This document shows positions 14,456 to 25,337 of a stretch of 64,000 nucleotides of DNA, piece after piece (the stretch's first letter is position 1; each line of letters begins with the position of its first letter). A model generated the notes under the pieces. That model ran no database searches. It was not told where the DNA came from and saw only the letters and a program-made list of their open reading frames with translations. A program made the position numbers and the translations under genes. The stretch covers positions 1 through 64,000 of the forward strand of contig JAIXMO010000059.1 in the NCBI GenBank assembly GCA_025677825.1, given 5' to 3'. The stretch comes from Helicostylum pulchrum. Taxonomy: Eukaryota; Mucoromycota; Mucoromycetes; Mucorales; Mucoraceae.

Positions 14456-16141
14456 ATGAGTCGTTTAACACTCATCTCAAAAAACATACTACATTCAACT
14501 ATTAAAAGACCATTATATACCCGCTTCGTAAAGTATATCTAATATAACATGTTATGCGTTCTCAAGTTTTTTAAAAATTCTGTCATATTCTAGATCTCTA
14601 CTGAACATCATCAACACTTTCAACATGATTTGCCCGAGGTATATAATACAATAAACTATTTTATACACACACACTTATTCTTTTTTCTTTTTTTTTTGAA
14701 AAAATAATATTCTAGACGCATGTACTTCACAGAAAATTATCTGGAGCCCGTATGTTTGTATTGAACAGACCAGAGAAATTAAACGCATTAAACTTGAACA
14801 TGATACGAAACATTGGACCGCAATTAAAAGCATGGGATGTTTCAAAATTAGCTAAAGTTATCATTATGAAGGGTGCCGGTAAAGGTAAATTTAGCGTAGG
14901 AGACGATATATTGGACGTCTTGATGAAGGCAAAAGAAAAGGATCCAGACGCCCTTTACTTTTTTCAAGATAAATTTGGCCTAGTACAAATGATTGCTACA
15001 TTACAAACACCTTATGTTTCGGTATTAGATGGTTATGCATGTAAATGTTTACTTTTTTTTTTAAAAAAAAAGATTACTCATCTTTTATTCCTTTTTTTTA
15101 AAAAAAGTGGGTGGCGCTTTAGGTTTGTTTGTTCATGGGCCATTTCGAATTGCAACAGAAAAGACAATATTTGCTATACCCGAAATTAGTTTAGGCGCAT
15201 TTTTAAATTCAGGCTCTAGTTTTTACTTGTCTCAACTTGATGGAGAAATCGGAACCTACCTTGCTTTAACAGGTCAACGTTTAGAAGGCATTGATACATT
15301 GTAAGACATGCAGATATATATATATAAACAGGAATATACTAAACTACGTTTCTTTAGTTTCACAGGAATCGCAACACATTACATTCCATCTTCTCGATTA
15401 GCGGCGTTGGAAGATAGATTAATTGATCTCGAGACATCCGAACACGAAATCATCCAACGAGTACTCGAGAAATTTGTCGAACAAAAGCCAACGAACAAAA
15501 TTGGTTTTAAAACGGACACAAGAGAAATCATCGACCGATGCTTTCAATACAACACAGTCGAGGAAATAATCTACGCACTAGATACAGAAAAGCCCACCAC
15601 CTGGATCCGCCAAACCAAGCAAAAGTTATTATCCGTTTCACCTACCAGTCTTAAAGTCACCTTAAAATCCTTGCGAAAAGCGAGACACATGTCACTAGTC
15701 GAATGTCTTGCCATGGAATTCGACCTGATCCAAAAGTTTCTGGTCACCAAAGATTTTCACGAGGGAGTAGAAGCAACCTTTTTAGATAAACCTAGAAGAA
15801 AACCACAATGGCAACCTCCTCAGTTAGCTGGTATTACTGAGGACGATATCGATCAATTATACTTTTTAGAACCCTCTCCCAACCCGTTATCTTTACCCTC
15901 CAAGCTAGACTTAAGAAAATATCCCTATGCTCGATTCGCGTTGCCTTCGCAAGAAGAGGTTCGATTAGCAGTAACTGGCGAAGGCCCTGAATTTAAAATG
16001 GAAGGTAGATTAAAAGAACAAGACGAGATTGTTGCTTGGTTTGTCAACGGTCATAAAAACAAGTGGGGCGTAAAAGAAAAAGTATTAGATATCTTGCACC
16101 GTAAAACAAAATCAACTAGTGAAGGTCTTGTTTGGAAATAA
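14456..16141 (+). CDS. Mitochondrial 3-hydroxyisobutyryl-CoA hydrolase-like protein (possibly mS47/Ehd3)
   Basis: Five exons (14456-14527, 14594-14638, 14716-15040, 15108-15300, 15358-16141) give 472 codons. The basic N-terminus (MSRLTLISKN...RPLYTRF) looks like a mitochondrial presequence. The crotonase fold is clear: FVLNRPEKLNALNL, then LGGALGLFVHGPFRIATE, IPEISLGAF, GIATHYI and a long C-terminal HIBCH extension. HIBCH hydrolyses 3-hydroxyisobutyryl-CoA in valine breakdown. Some active-site surroundings are altered: the CAGGDI type motif reads SVGDDI, and the PDVGGGYFL type motif reads LNSGSSFYL, losing the usual Asp. This points to a noncatalytic paralogue such as the mitoribosomal protein mS47 (yeast Ehd3) rather than an active hydrolase. 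Confidence 0.8.
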
Positions 16142-16685
16142 TTCTTTTGGGATTTTTTTTTTTTTTTTTTGGCCAACTACTACTTAAATTAATTAATAGA
16201 AACTTTTTATTCTGTACTTTATACAAAAAAAAAAGGGGGGGCCTCTTGAGCAATTTATGATATGAAATATAAACAAAATTGTCTGATAATTTCAGAAGTT
16301 AGACAGGAACCTGTTCCTTTCGGATATTTAATACCTTTTACATTATAAATTTAGTGGATTTGCGAGATGGTCACTTATAAAAAAAGAAATTGCTTTAATT
16401 ATGAAGCTTCGTAATTAATGACAAGTAATTGCTGCATGTAGTCTAATGTCATTAAATTTAAACTTGCATTATTATTAAGAAAATCCTATTGTTTACATCT
16501 GTAGAATAATGCTACAACAGCTGCCGGACGATGCTGTACTCAAGTGTAGATCTGTGATATTATCCTTATCGTCCACCTAGCCGAGTTCACTTTTTTTTAA
16601 ACTGCCTATCTCATCCAGTCACATTTTTTTTTTCAAAAAAAAAAAACCTCTATTCACCTTTCAACCCCTTCTTTATTGTATTTCC
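16142..16685. other. Intergenic between HIBCH-like and DPH4 genes
   Basis: Poly-T near 16155-16169 and 16624-16632. No gene seen. It contains the presumed DPH4 promoter. Confidence 0.6.
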
Positions 16686-17166
16686 ATGTCAACTCATTAT
16701 GAAGTGCTTCAAGTAAGCGAATCGGCTTCACTAGATATCATCAAACAACGTTTCCAACAACTTATTTTACAAGTAAAACATACGAACACACACACACCAT
16801 TCAACTTTAAACTAATCTCATTCCTCCTCTTAGCATCACCCAGATAAACGAACAACCACAGACGACGACGATAACGTTCACAAAATATTAAAGGCATGGG
16901 AAATATTACGAAACGCGACTAGCCGTAAAAGTTACGATATCGAACTAGCAACGAAAAGAAACAAGCAAGACTTGGCAATAGGTGCCGAAATAGATTTAGA
17001 CGATATGGAATATAACGAACAAACAAGTTCGTTTGCTTTGGTTTGCCGATGTTCAGGCGATTACGTAATAACCGAAGACGAATTAGAATTAGGCATTGAC
17101 GTTGTTGCATGTAATAACTGTTCACTTCGTATAAGAGTTTTGTACGATGTTATAGAAGAAGACTAG
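16686..17166 (+). CDS. DPH4: Diphthamide biosynthesis protein 4 (J-domain plus CSL zinc finger)
   Basis: Two exons (16686-16772, 16834-17166) give 139 codons. The N-terminal J domain (THYEVLQVSESASLDIIKQRF) carries the HPD motif at residues 31-33, completed by the splice. The C-terminal CSL zinc finger has the two Cys pairs CRC and CNNC flanking ITEDELELGIDVV. Dph4 (yeast Jjj3, human DNAJC24) supports the iron-dependent first step of diphthamide formation on elongation factor 2 in the cytosol. Length and domain order fit the family. Confidence 0.92.
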
Positions 17167-17262
17167 ATCCCTTTTTTTTTTTTTTTTTTGACGTTGAAAA
17201 AAAAAATAAATCAGTAAAATTTTCTTTTTCTTTTCTTTCCCTTTTTTTAATACCATTTCAAA

Positions 17263-17739
17263 ATGTTGTTAAAGTATTTGAATATATTACCTTCACTAGT
17301 ACGTACATTTGCTACCAAACCTCCAGCTGGTCGTAAAAAGATTGTTCTTAATGACCAAGATTTAATTGAAACGTTTGTAAAAGGATCCGGACCCGGTGGT
17401 CAATGTATTAATAAGCGATCGAGTTGTGTTGATTTACGACACATTCCCACAGGTATTCGAGTCCAGGTAAAATAAAAGAAAATATACACTAGAAAGAAAA
17501 AAAAACGTCTAAAACCAATATAGTGTCAACAATCACGTTCGTTAGCAGATAATCGAGGTATTGCCCGAAAGTTACTTCGAGAAAAACTCGACGACCTAGA
17601 GAACGGTATGTTGAGCAAGAACGGACAAAAATCTGCGAAAATTGCGAAACAAAAGGCCCGCAGAGCCAAAAGAGCCAAAGAGAAATATGCACCTGCTGCA
17701 CCTGCTGCAACAGCGCCAGAAATATGCAAGGGAGAGTAA
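17263..17739 (+). CDS. Mitochondrial GGQ-motif ribosome rescue factor (MTRFR/C12orf65 type)
   Basis: Two exons (17263-17466, 17524-17739) give 139 codons. A basic presequence is followed by the peptidyl-tRNA hydrolase domain, with GSGPGGQCINK holding the catalytic GGQ. After the splice it continues CQQSRSLADNRGIARKLL, the usual release-factor ending, then a Lys/Arg-rich tail (KIAKQKARRAKRAKEK) typical of rescue factors without codon-recognition domains. It is expected to release stalled chains from mitoribosomes. The gene starts about 100 bases after the DPH4 stop. Confidence 0.9.
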
Positions 17740-18123
17740 TTTCTACTTTTTTGCTCCCCCTTACTTTTTCTAGAATGGTGGTATGTCAAGTATGCCGGAT
17801 TAACAATGTAAAAAGGGAAATTTTTTTTTTTTTGATATAAAATTCGTCCACGCATCATGTACAAGTCATTTCTTTAAACGGTATCGTATATATATGGTTA
17901 AAAGATCAAATTATAAAAGTTCTCCTCTTTTTTCTTTCTTTCCCCTCTAATCATTTTTCTCCCTTTTTTCATCATAATAATATTAAACATTTATAAAATA
18001 AATATAAATATATATTAGAACATACAAAAAAAGCAACATTTAAATTATATCAATTATAAAAAGCCTGTTTATATTTCATGGAGTAAAAAAAAAAAGAACA
18101 AGTGTAAATATGATTACAGAAGG

Positions 18124-18129
<6 letters not shown>

Positions 18130-18159
<30 letters not shown>
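18130..18159. repeat. (GA)n microsatellite
   Basis: About fifteen GA dinucleotides in the 3' flank of the rescue-factor gene. Confidence 0.95.
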
Positions 18160-18161
<2 letters not shown>

Positions 18162-18754
18162 AAAAAAACCCGTCAATATAAATAATGCAATGACAATAAT
18201 GGAAAGGTGCACGGGCTGACACACTCACAACCCACACTCACCCAAATACACATATACACTAATAAAAAAACTAGTAATCTCTTGACTTATTTATCATTGT
18301 AATATTACTTCTCCTTTTTCATCTACCTATTTTACTCCTTCTCTTTTTTTTTTTCAGACTAAAAATACATTGATATTTTTTTTTTTATTCTTGTTGTCAA
18401 TTACTTTGACTTTATACTGACATATGTGTGCAAAAAAATAAGAAAAAGATAAACAACATATAAGCAATATGATTTCGATCGATTGAATACAAGGGGGACT
18501 ATTTGTTGTTGTATTTATGTATTCATCATAATAACCTGTTACAGTTAAATTGATGCAGGTACTGATAATCCGTCAAGCGCATTAGCCTAGTTATAGCGTT
18601 ACACTGTCAATGACAGTTTATCAATTGCGCGCGGTATTACAATGATGAAAAAGCACCCCCCCCCCTCCCTTTTTTTTCAATTATAGCAACTAGAGGAGGA
18701 GGCTTACAAAGCTTTTTGTTCTTAACGAACATAAAAATAAAGTGTGTATATGTA

Positions 18755-18785
18755 AGTGTGTGCGTGTGTGTGTGTGTGTGTGTGT
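18755..18785. repeat. (TG)n microsatellite
   Basis: Nearly pure TG dinucleotides, with one interruption, in the upstream flank of the Ser/Gln-rich protein gene. Confidence 0.9.
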
Positions 18786-18906
18786 TTTATTATGCAGGAG
18801 CTATAAAAGGAGTAAATTGCCAATGAACTCAAAACTCTCTTTTTTTTTTTCTTTTTTTCTTCTTCTTCTTTTCTTTTTTTATTTTTAAAAAAAAACCCTT
18901 TATTAA

Positions 18907-19802
18907 ATGAATCACAAATTGTCACAAAGAAAAAAACCCAAGCAACATAGTACTTGGTCTTGTTCAACATCTTCATATTATTTAAAAGCACAACAGCAAG
19001 AACAACAACAGCAGCAACAGCAACCGAGTTTTATTATATCGCCAATTGAAGATAGAATAGATTTGTATGAGCATAAATATCGAATTTGCATGCAATCTCG
19101 TACTGAACTATCTAACTGGATTAAATCAAATAAAGAAAAAGGTGTACCAACTGCATTAACTGAAGGTAAAAACATATCCCCCTTAATATACATATATACA
19201 ATAAGGCTAACCATTTTATAATATTTGTAGGATATTCCCCTCCTTCAAGATCAAGATTATTTTCATCATTATCAACACGACCTGCTGCAATTTCCTCACT
19301 AAGTACCTTTCTAAAAAAGGCGACATCATATAATAATAAACCTTGCACCCCTTCAACGCAACACCGATTTTCTTTAACCTCCTCACTTAATCGATTCTCC
19401 TTACCGAAAAATAGTTATCATAATTTAACTGAGAAATATCAAAATGAAGAACGTCGTCATCGATTGTCTAATCCCGACATCTCTGAACCAACAACACATA
19501 AATCAATATTACCCCATTCGCCTTCTTCCATCTTTCTGGATAAATTAAGGTCAAAGGCACCTTACGAAACAACACCTCTACCTAATTGTTATCTAGAGGA
19601 AGAAGATAGTTCCCCTCCTTCTTCACCTTCCTCTACGGGATCCCATAATAGTTCTCCATATACTTTTCGTCAATATACTACTCCCATCATCACTGAAAAG
19701 AAAAAGAAACGCGCTTCGCTTTTAATAACTCCTTCTTTGTCCACTATACGACTTATCTCTCAAAAATCTCATTTTTTAAAACGTCAGAGTATGCTGGCCT
19801 AA
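18907..19802 (+). CDS. Ser/Gln-rich protein of unknown function
   Basis: Two exons (18907-19165, 19231-19802) give 276 codons. A short basic start and a Gln run precede a compact charged segment (LYEHKYRICMQSRTELSNWI) that looks like the only folded part. The rest is low-complexity, rich in Ser, Pro and Thr, with basic patches (TEKKKKRASLL). There is no signal peptide or membrane segment. The phase-1 intron has a good GT-AG pair, and the open frame across two exons with a CT-rich leader supports a real gene. The sequence suggests a regulated, mostly disordered cytosolic or nuclear protein, but I do not recognise it. Confidence 0.7.
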
Positions 19803-21030
19803 ATTTTTTTTTCAAAAAAAATAATATTTTATATATGTATATCTGTATACTTTTTATCCCCCCCCCCCCCCCTCTCCCTTCTCTTTTTCTTTCTTTTTTT
19901 TTTTTTTTTTTTACAAAGTCTTCATTGTAGCAATACCATTAATAAAAAGAAACTGCATAGTAAATATTAATGAACCGAAAAAAAAAAAAAAAAAAAACGA
20001 TAGTATGGAAAAAACAAACAAAGAAAAATCTTGCATTTCACTTTTATAAATATTTTTTTTTTTGATCGATCAACCATAGTGTAAACCAGTTTTTCTTGCA
20101 TTGTCCTTGCTTTTCGGACGTACTTGCGAAAAAAAAGGTTTCATCGTATCACCCTCCTATCTCCCTTTCTTCTCCCCTTTGATGAATCATGTATTGCCCT
20201 TGCATCTATTATAGCCAAACACTTGTAATGTTTTTTGTTTATATTTAAACAAGATTTTTTTTTTTTTCATCTTATATAATTAAAATTCTAAATACTAACG
20301 CTTTTTTTTTTACCGAGGCTTCAACATTTTCTTACGGACGCGAAATTTTCACCTTTTTCAACACGTAAGAAAAAAGAAACGTTTAATGGATACCATGCTA
20401 ACCACATGGATAACAAAGAAAAAAAGGCATTTTCCATTTTTTTTTCTCTCTTGCAGTTATTTCCCCCCTTTTTTTTTTGCATGAATTTCATTTTACTAAA
20501 AAGTCGAAATTTTCATTATACCATTAAAAGGTACCGGGATCCAAAAAACCGGATCATAACCCATGGCTACAAATGGTAACAGAAGAACTCTTCAGGGCTA
20601 GATCCTTTTCATCCTCAATTTCATCCCCCAAAAAAGAGAACATCCTCTTTCTTTATGATTTCCTCCAAATCAGCTTTCAGCAACAGCATCAATCATCTTG
20701 TTTTTGTAAGTTCTCAAAGCGGTCTTTCTTTTTGAACTAGAAACTATCAAATAAAAAAGATCATTGGAACTCGTCCATCACTCAACTTATAATAATCTAC
20801 ATTCAATTTCTTTGACTTACCGCTTCATTTTTTTTTTGACATGTAGTCAAAATACCAATTTCAAAAGGTTTCTCTGTCAGATGTGAACACTTGTAAAATA
20901 TGCTTTAAGAATAAAGATAATGTTTTTTATTTTGTATAACGTAAATAAATTATATAATAAATGAAAGCATATATATGAAATAAGTAGGGCATAATTATAA
21001 GTAGGGCATAATTGTAAGGAACTGTATAAT
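19803..21030. other. Intergenic
   Basis: About 1.2 kb without a supported gene. A C run at 19859-19872 and several poly-T and poly-A tracts are present. The two flanking genes are convergent. Confidence 0.6.
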
Positions 21031-22503
21031 TTAGCGATAAGGATGGTAAAATGGATTCTCACGAATTCTATCGGTCGATTTTTCCATTATTGCTTTGATT
21101 ACTTTTGGCTTTACTACTTGTCCAAAACTATTATTTACTTGCATAGCATGACATGGGTAACATAGGCGATGTATCGCTTCTACAGCATTGTAAAGACGGT
21201 CAAGGTAGGGAATGAGTTGAGGAAGTTCATCAAGTGACAGGGGGAGACGGATGCTATCGAGCTCCGATACAATCAAGATATCGCCAATAGCTTCACTAAT
21301 ATGAAACTGGACATTAGTCCCTACAGCCATGACCTGAAACATGTACTTTGACTTATACGTAGCGGTACCAATTTTAGCAAAAGTACACAATCTGTGCAAG
21401 TCAATATTGATTTTTTTGTGATTCTTTGAATGCTTGATTGGCTTGACTTCGAAATAGCCGATTGCTTTGTTGTCGTTTTCGGCGCAACCATCGGGTCGAT
21501 TTTGACTCGAGTCGATATCCGTGTCGGTGAAACAGCTGACATTCAGCCACTTGAAAAGAATTTCGTCGTTATCATCGTCAAATAATTTCTGAAAACAAGG
21601 TTGTAGAAATCGTGTACATAGTTCAAATTCCTTGATCTCCTTCTTTTGCGTGACAACAGGCAACGATTCAACCATAGACTTAACGCATTGTAGTAATCTA
21701 ATCAACACTTTATCGGTACAGTTATTGGTTAGAGCTAGTATTTTGGTTTCAGCGTTTAATCGGGTCAGTGATCCGCAGTTGAGATCGTTAGTGATTGTAA
21801 TAAGAGCCACCAAGACATCCATTGGAAACTTATGATCGACCCGGTTGAATATAAATGAATCATACATTGTTTGACGAATGATCTGAATAGGTTCTTCGAA
21901 ATAACGTTGTAAACCAGGATAACACGAATTCTTTCCAATGAACAAGATATTGGAGAGCGCAAGTAAGTGCTGTAGATGTGATTCATACGTAAGGAGAGAG
22001 TCTAACGACCCAAATATGTCGCGTTTGAATTCATATAAAGCTTTGGAGAATCTATGACTGGTTGGTTCGTTATTACCAAGTGCAATAATTTCTTTGGCGT
22101 CAGACAAACTAATTGTTTCAATTGCGTCTGAAGTGGTAGTAGTGGTAGCAGTCGTATTGGTAGTGTTAGTGTTGGTATTGGTGGTATTAGTGTAGTTAGT
22201 TGTAGATAATAAGTCATCAGCATTATCTTGTTGAGAAGCAGAAGAGTGGCCTGCACTAGCTTCCCGCTGTTCCCAGAAATCTTTGGCTGGTTTTGTTTTT
22301 CGCCATTTAGTATAATTGTCTAATACCTCGTTTTTCTTATCTTCATTTTCAATGTATTTTACTGTTGCTAAAAATCTACTTTGGGCTCTTCTTCTGTTGT
22401 AACTTTTGAAGAAATTGAAAAATGTGAGATGTGAAATATTTTCATCGTTTCCTAACCAGTTTATTTCGCTGGGCACGCGTTTTGTCGACGGTTGCTTCCC
22501 CAT
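21031..22503 (-). CDS. Uncharacterised Mucorales-type protein with a PD-(D/E)XK-like signature
   Basis: A single uninterrupted frame of 490 codons. After an Asn/Thr repeat region (residues about 100-130) the protein is alpha/beta-like. Near the C-terminal third it shows RPDG (Asp338) followed 14 residues later by YFEVKP (Glu352, Lys354), the spacing and residues of a PD-(D/E)XK nuclease core. ELCTRFLQPCFQKLFDD and FKWLNVS precede it. From memory, many related proteins occur in Mucorales genomes without assigned function. There is no signal peptide or membrane segment. The lack of introns contrasts with most neighbours. Its start lies about 90 bases from a long hairpin element. Nuclease activity is inference; loss of function cannot be excluded. 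Confidence 0.75.
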   Translation of the reverse strand: MGKQPSTKRVPSEINWLGNDENISHLTFFNFFKSYNRRRAQSRFLATVKYIENEDKKNEVLDNYTKWRKTKPAKDFWEQREASAGHSSASQQDNADDLLSTTNYTNTTNTNTNTTNTTATTTTTSDAIETISLSDAKEIIALGNNEPTSHRFSKALYEFKRDIFGSLDSLLTYESHLQHLLALSNILFIGKNSCYPGLQRYFEEPIQIIRQTMYDSFIFNRVDHKFPMDVLVALITITNDLNCGSLTRLNAETKILALTNNCTDKVLIRLLQCVKSMVESLPVVTQKKEIKEFELCTRFLQPCFQKLFDDDNDEILFKWLNVSCFTDTDIDSSQNRPDGCAENDNKAIGYFEVKPIKHSKNHKKINIDLHRLCTFAKIGTATYKSKYMFQVMAVGTNVQFHISEAIGDILIVSELDSIRLPLSLDELPQLIPYLDRLYNAVEAIHRLCYPCHAMQVNNSFGQVVKPKVIKAIMEKSTDRIRENPFYHPYR

Positions 22504-22594
22504 GATAAATAAAATAAAGAATGAAAAATAGTTTTTTTTGTTGCTGGGAAAGTTGCAAGTATTTAAACTGTGTTAAGTCCGTTGGTCCTAATGA

Positions 22595-22974
22595 GGCCAA
22601 AAACCTGATATGAAATTTCAGATGTGAAAATTATTACATCAAAGCAATATAAACAACCCTTATTCGTTTATTTACAAAACAAGTATATCTTACCATGTTT
22701 TACCCCCGATGTAATCCCCAATGTTATTCCCAAAAGAACTGTCCTAGTTTGGATATTACTAGAAAAAAGTTTTCGTAATCTGTATATCGCCTTCGAAATT
22801 TAGAATTGTATTAACATTAAAATTTAAAAAGCGTTTTGGAAATAACATTGGGGATTACATCGGGGGTAAAACATGGTAAGATATACTTGTTTTGTAAATA
22901 AACGAATAAGGGTTGTTTATATTGCTTTGATGTAATAATTTTCACATCTGAAATTTCATTTCAGGTTTTTGGCC
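22595..22974. mobile_element. Hairpin (MITE-like) inverted-repeat element
   Basis: Arms 22595-22737 and 22834-22974 are nearly perfect reverse complements of about 140 bases around a spacer of about 96 bases. The ends begin GGCCAAAAACCTGA. Weaker inverted similarity extends outwards (TTAAGTCCGTTG against TTAAATCCGTTG), so the original element may span roughly 22560-23005. No transposase frame lies inside. A partial relative occurs at 30082-30142. The class is not identified. Confidence 0.9.
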
Positions 22975-23005
22975 AAATTAGTACCCAATGCAACGGATTT
23001 AATTT

Positions 23006-23730
23006 GAACTGGAAATACTGTACAATGGTGTTTTGTATTGACTCTTAAATACGAATACAATAAATTTATTTTATTATAATTTTTAAACCAACAATTGTTT
23101 TGGTTGGTATTCTACTACAAGTTTAATAGTCCCACAAATCAGTGGTACAAACTCTTTAAATTCTTCGACTCAAAAGTCCACTGATGATTATACTGAAACA
23201 TCTATCACATAAACAAAAAACGATTAATAGAGTTAAGAAATGAATTGTTTACATGGCAGGTGAAAAAAAGACGATTACAGCATAGAGAACTTGTCAAAAT
23301 ACAAAAATATCGTGATTTTTTTAAAACGTATTTTCCACTCCCAAACTTGTTTCGAATGGTTGTTATAACCAGATGACCAAAGGGTGGTATAATGGAGCCG
23401 CATTTGATTTTTGAAAGACGGATTTAAGGTCGAATTTAAAGGATGAAATATAAAAATATAAAAATAAAACTAGGATGATTAGCCCAAATAGGACGACCCT
23501 GTTAATAATTAGATATATTTATTTACATAATAAAGGAATTACATTCCCTTGATAATTTTTATGGGTATATTTAGCTTATGTTGATAAAGAGTTTAAACCA
23601 CAGATATATATTGTTGGTAGAAGACACACAGCATACATTGTAACATATTACATGATTGAGTGTAATGCCTGTAAAAAAGAAAAAAATAATCAGTAACCCG
23701 CCTATTTCTAGTGTCAATCGCCGTCAGATT
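23006..23730. other. Intergenic
   Basis: About 700 AT-rich bases after the hairpin element. No supported gene. Confidence 0.55.
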
Positions 23731-23734
23731 TCAA

Positions 23735-23950
23735 CAAGGCTTAGACTAACACAAAGGCCAGCGAGTCCGAGTCAAAATGCAACGAAAATATGGTGGCTGA
23801 ATTAGCTACTAAGCTTAGACTGACACGAAGGCCAGCGAGTCCGTTTGCCTACAACGTTGGCATATTCGGCGGTGTGGTGGCTGAATTAGCTACTAAGCCT
23901 AGACTGACACAAAGGCCAGCGAGTCCGTTCGCCTACAACGTTGGCACACC
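23735..23950 (+). repeat. 84-bp tandem repeat, about 2.4 copies, translatable
   Basis: Two adjacent 84-base units start at about 23797 and 23881, with a partial diverged copy before them (23735-23771). The period is a multiple of three. One plus frame (about 23790-24032) reads through both as VAELATK...RPASPFAYNVG. The repeat has a GC content higher than its surroundings. No homologous protein is recognised, so it may be chance coding. Confidence 0.85.
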
Positions 23951-24251
23951 TTTCCAATTGACCGTTTTACTGAGTAAGTTAAACTTACCTTTAATCTCAC
24001 TAAAATCTGCACAATTGAAGAAAAAGATGTGAAATTTTTTTTTAAAGAAATAGCCTACATTTCCGTGGCTTATCCTTTGAATATACCAGCTATTTTGTAA
24101 CATTTAAGGGGTGGCTCTGTGAAATCGATTGTTCCGTACGCTTGTACACGGTCGAAATCTTATAGCTGTGTAAGCACAAGCGCCGAAATTGTATTTTTAG
24201 TCACCTAAAATTTACTGCGAAAAAAAAAAAATCTTTGGTCGCAATCTGTAA

Positions 24252-24711
24252 ATGAAGAAAATAATAATAAAAAAAGTTGAGGAGTACTTGGTTAGCATTG
24301 TCACTAATTGGGACAGTTATTTTGTTAAGAACTCAGATTTTGTATGTGAACGAGTGAGAAGAAGTATACCTCCGTTAAGTGAGCTAGAAGTCCTTGTAGA
24401 GAGCTGTTATGATACGATTGCTAATATTGAATGCATAAAAACTGGAAATCGTTTATTTGATAAGGGACCAGATAAAAGCAGGATATGTGTCTAATATCGG
24501 TGGCGGTCCACCTTTGTATACGGAAAAAGAACCGGATAAAAATGGGTTGATGAGATACGCTTGTAGTAGAGGTACTTCATCCGTGGAGGGTTCTCGTCAC
24601 TTCAATATTATCCGAAATTTTTCATCATTCGACGTCGGGCCAAGACTTGCATATATGGCTCTTTATGGCTATCGTTTATTTCACAACATAAACGTAAGTG
24701 TGTATCTGTAA
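24252..24711 (+). pseudogene. Decayed transposon-associated coding fragment
   Basis: Two overlapping plus frames, 24252-24494 and 24457-24711, give a continuous protein-like sequence only if a frame change near 24457-24490 is allowed. The second part reads YACSRGTSSVEGSRHFNIIRN and ends GYRLFHNINV. I recall a similar block (a GT-VEG-x-H-x-NI-R core followed by YRLRHN) in multi-copy fungal proteins linked to transposons, but cannot name the family with certainty. No start context or splice sites rescue it. Confidence 0.45.
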
Positions 24712-24846
24712 ATAATTTAAGAAAGCTATACTAACACTATACGTTATTGTTATATTTTACTTTATACATCGTTATATAGATGGGGTCTAAAAATTGTCAC
24801 GGTATTATGCATAAAAGCCATTAACTACAGCTCATGGCCTGCTGAA

Positions 24847-25337
24847 TTTTATCAATTTTATTGACTTATTGATATATTAGCTAATTTCTGGTAACACACA
24901 GTCATTCTTTGATTCTTTGAAAGCTAATTTTTGGTAGCACACAGCCATTTTTTGATTTTTGAAAACTAATTTCTGGTAACACACAGCCATTCTTTGATTC
25001 TTTGAAAGCTAATTTCTGGTAACTGACATATACACGCTATATATTCGCACCTTTTGACTAATATTTTGAAGTTTGCTTGGCTGCTTTATTTGACAAGTTC
25101 AGATTTACTACGGGTAAATCTATACCGCGTGTATTTTCCTTATAAAAAATGTCCGTGACACTGTTACTACAAATAACTCGGTCCGTTTGCTATTCACAAC
25201 TCCCTATTTTACTATCATCTGATTCAACTGTCATTGAAATCTTCTCATTTATATTAATAGCCATTCTTATTCCTTTCAAATAATAAAATCACTTTGCTTG
25301 ACTTTTATCAATTTTATTGACTTATTAATATATTAGC
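24847..25337. repeat. Pair of 35-bp direct repeats about 456 bp apart
   Basis: The 35-base segments 24847-24881 and 25303-25337 differ at one position. They flank the 43-base tandem array. They could mark a small insertion or an unequal-exchange product. Confidence 0.85.
24879..25023. repeat. 43-bp tandem repeat, about 3.4 copies
   Basis: Units begin AGCTAATTTCTGGTAAC and repeat every 42-43 bases with a few substitutions. No reading frame is favoured. Confidence 0.9.

Larger units (their letters stand above)
17740..18906. other. Intergenic with simple repeats
   Basis: About 1.2 kb with no supported gene. It contains a (GA)n run at 18130-18159, a (TG)n run at 18755-18785 and a C run near 18656-18666. 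Confidence 0.6.

Noticed and set aside
23735..25023. CRISPR-like array
   Set aside because: Units are directly adjacent tandem repeats without spacers, and the genome is eukaryotic.
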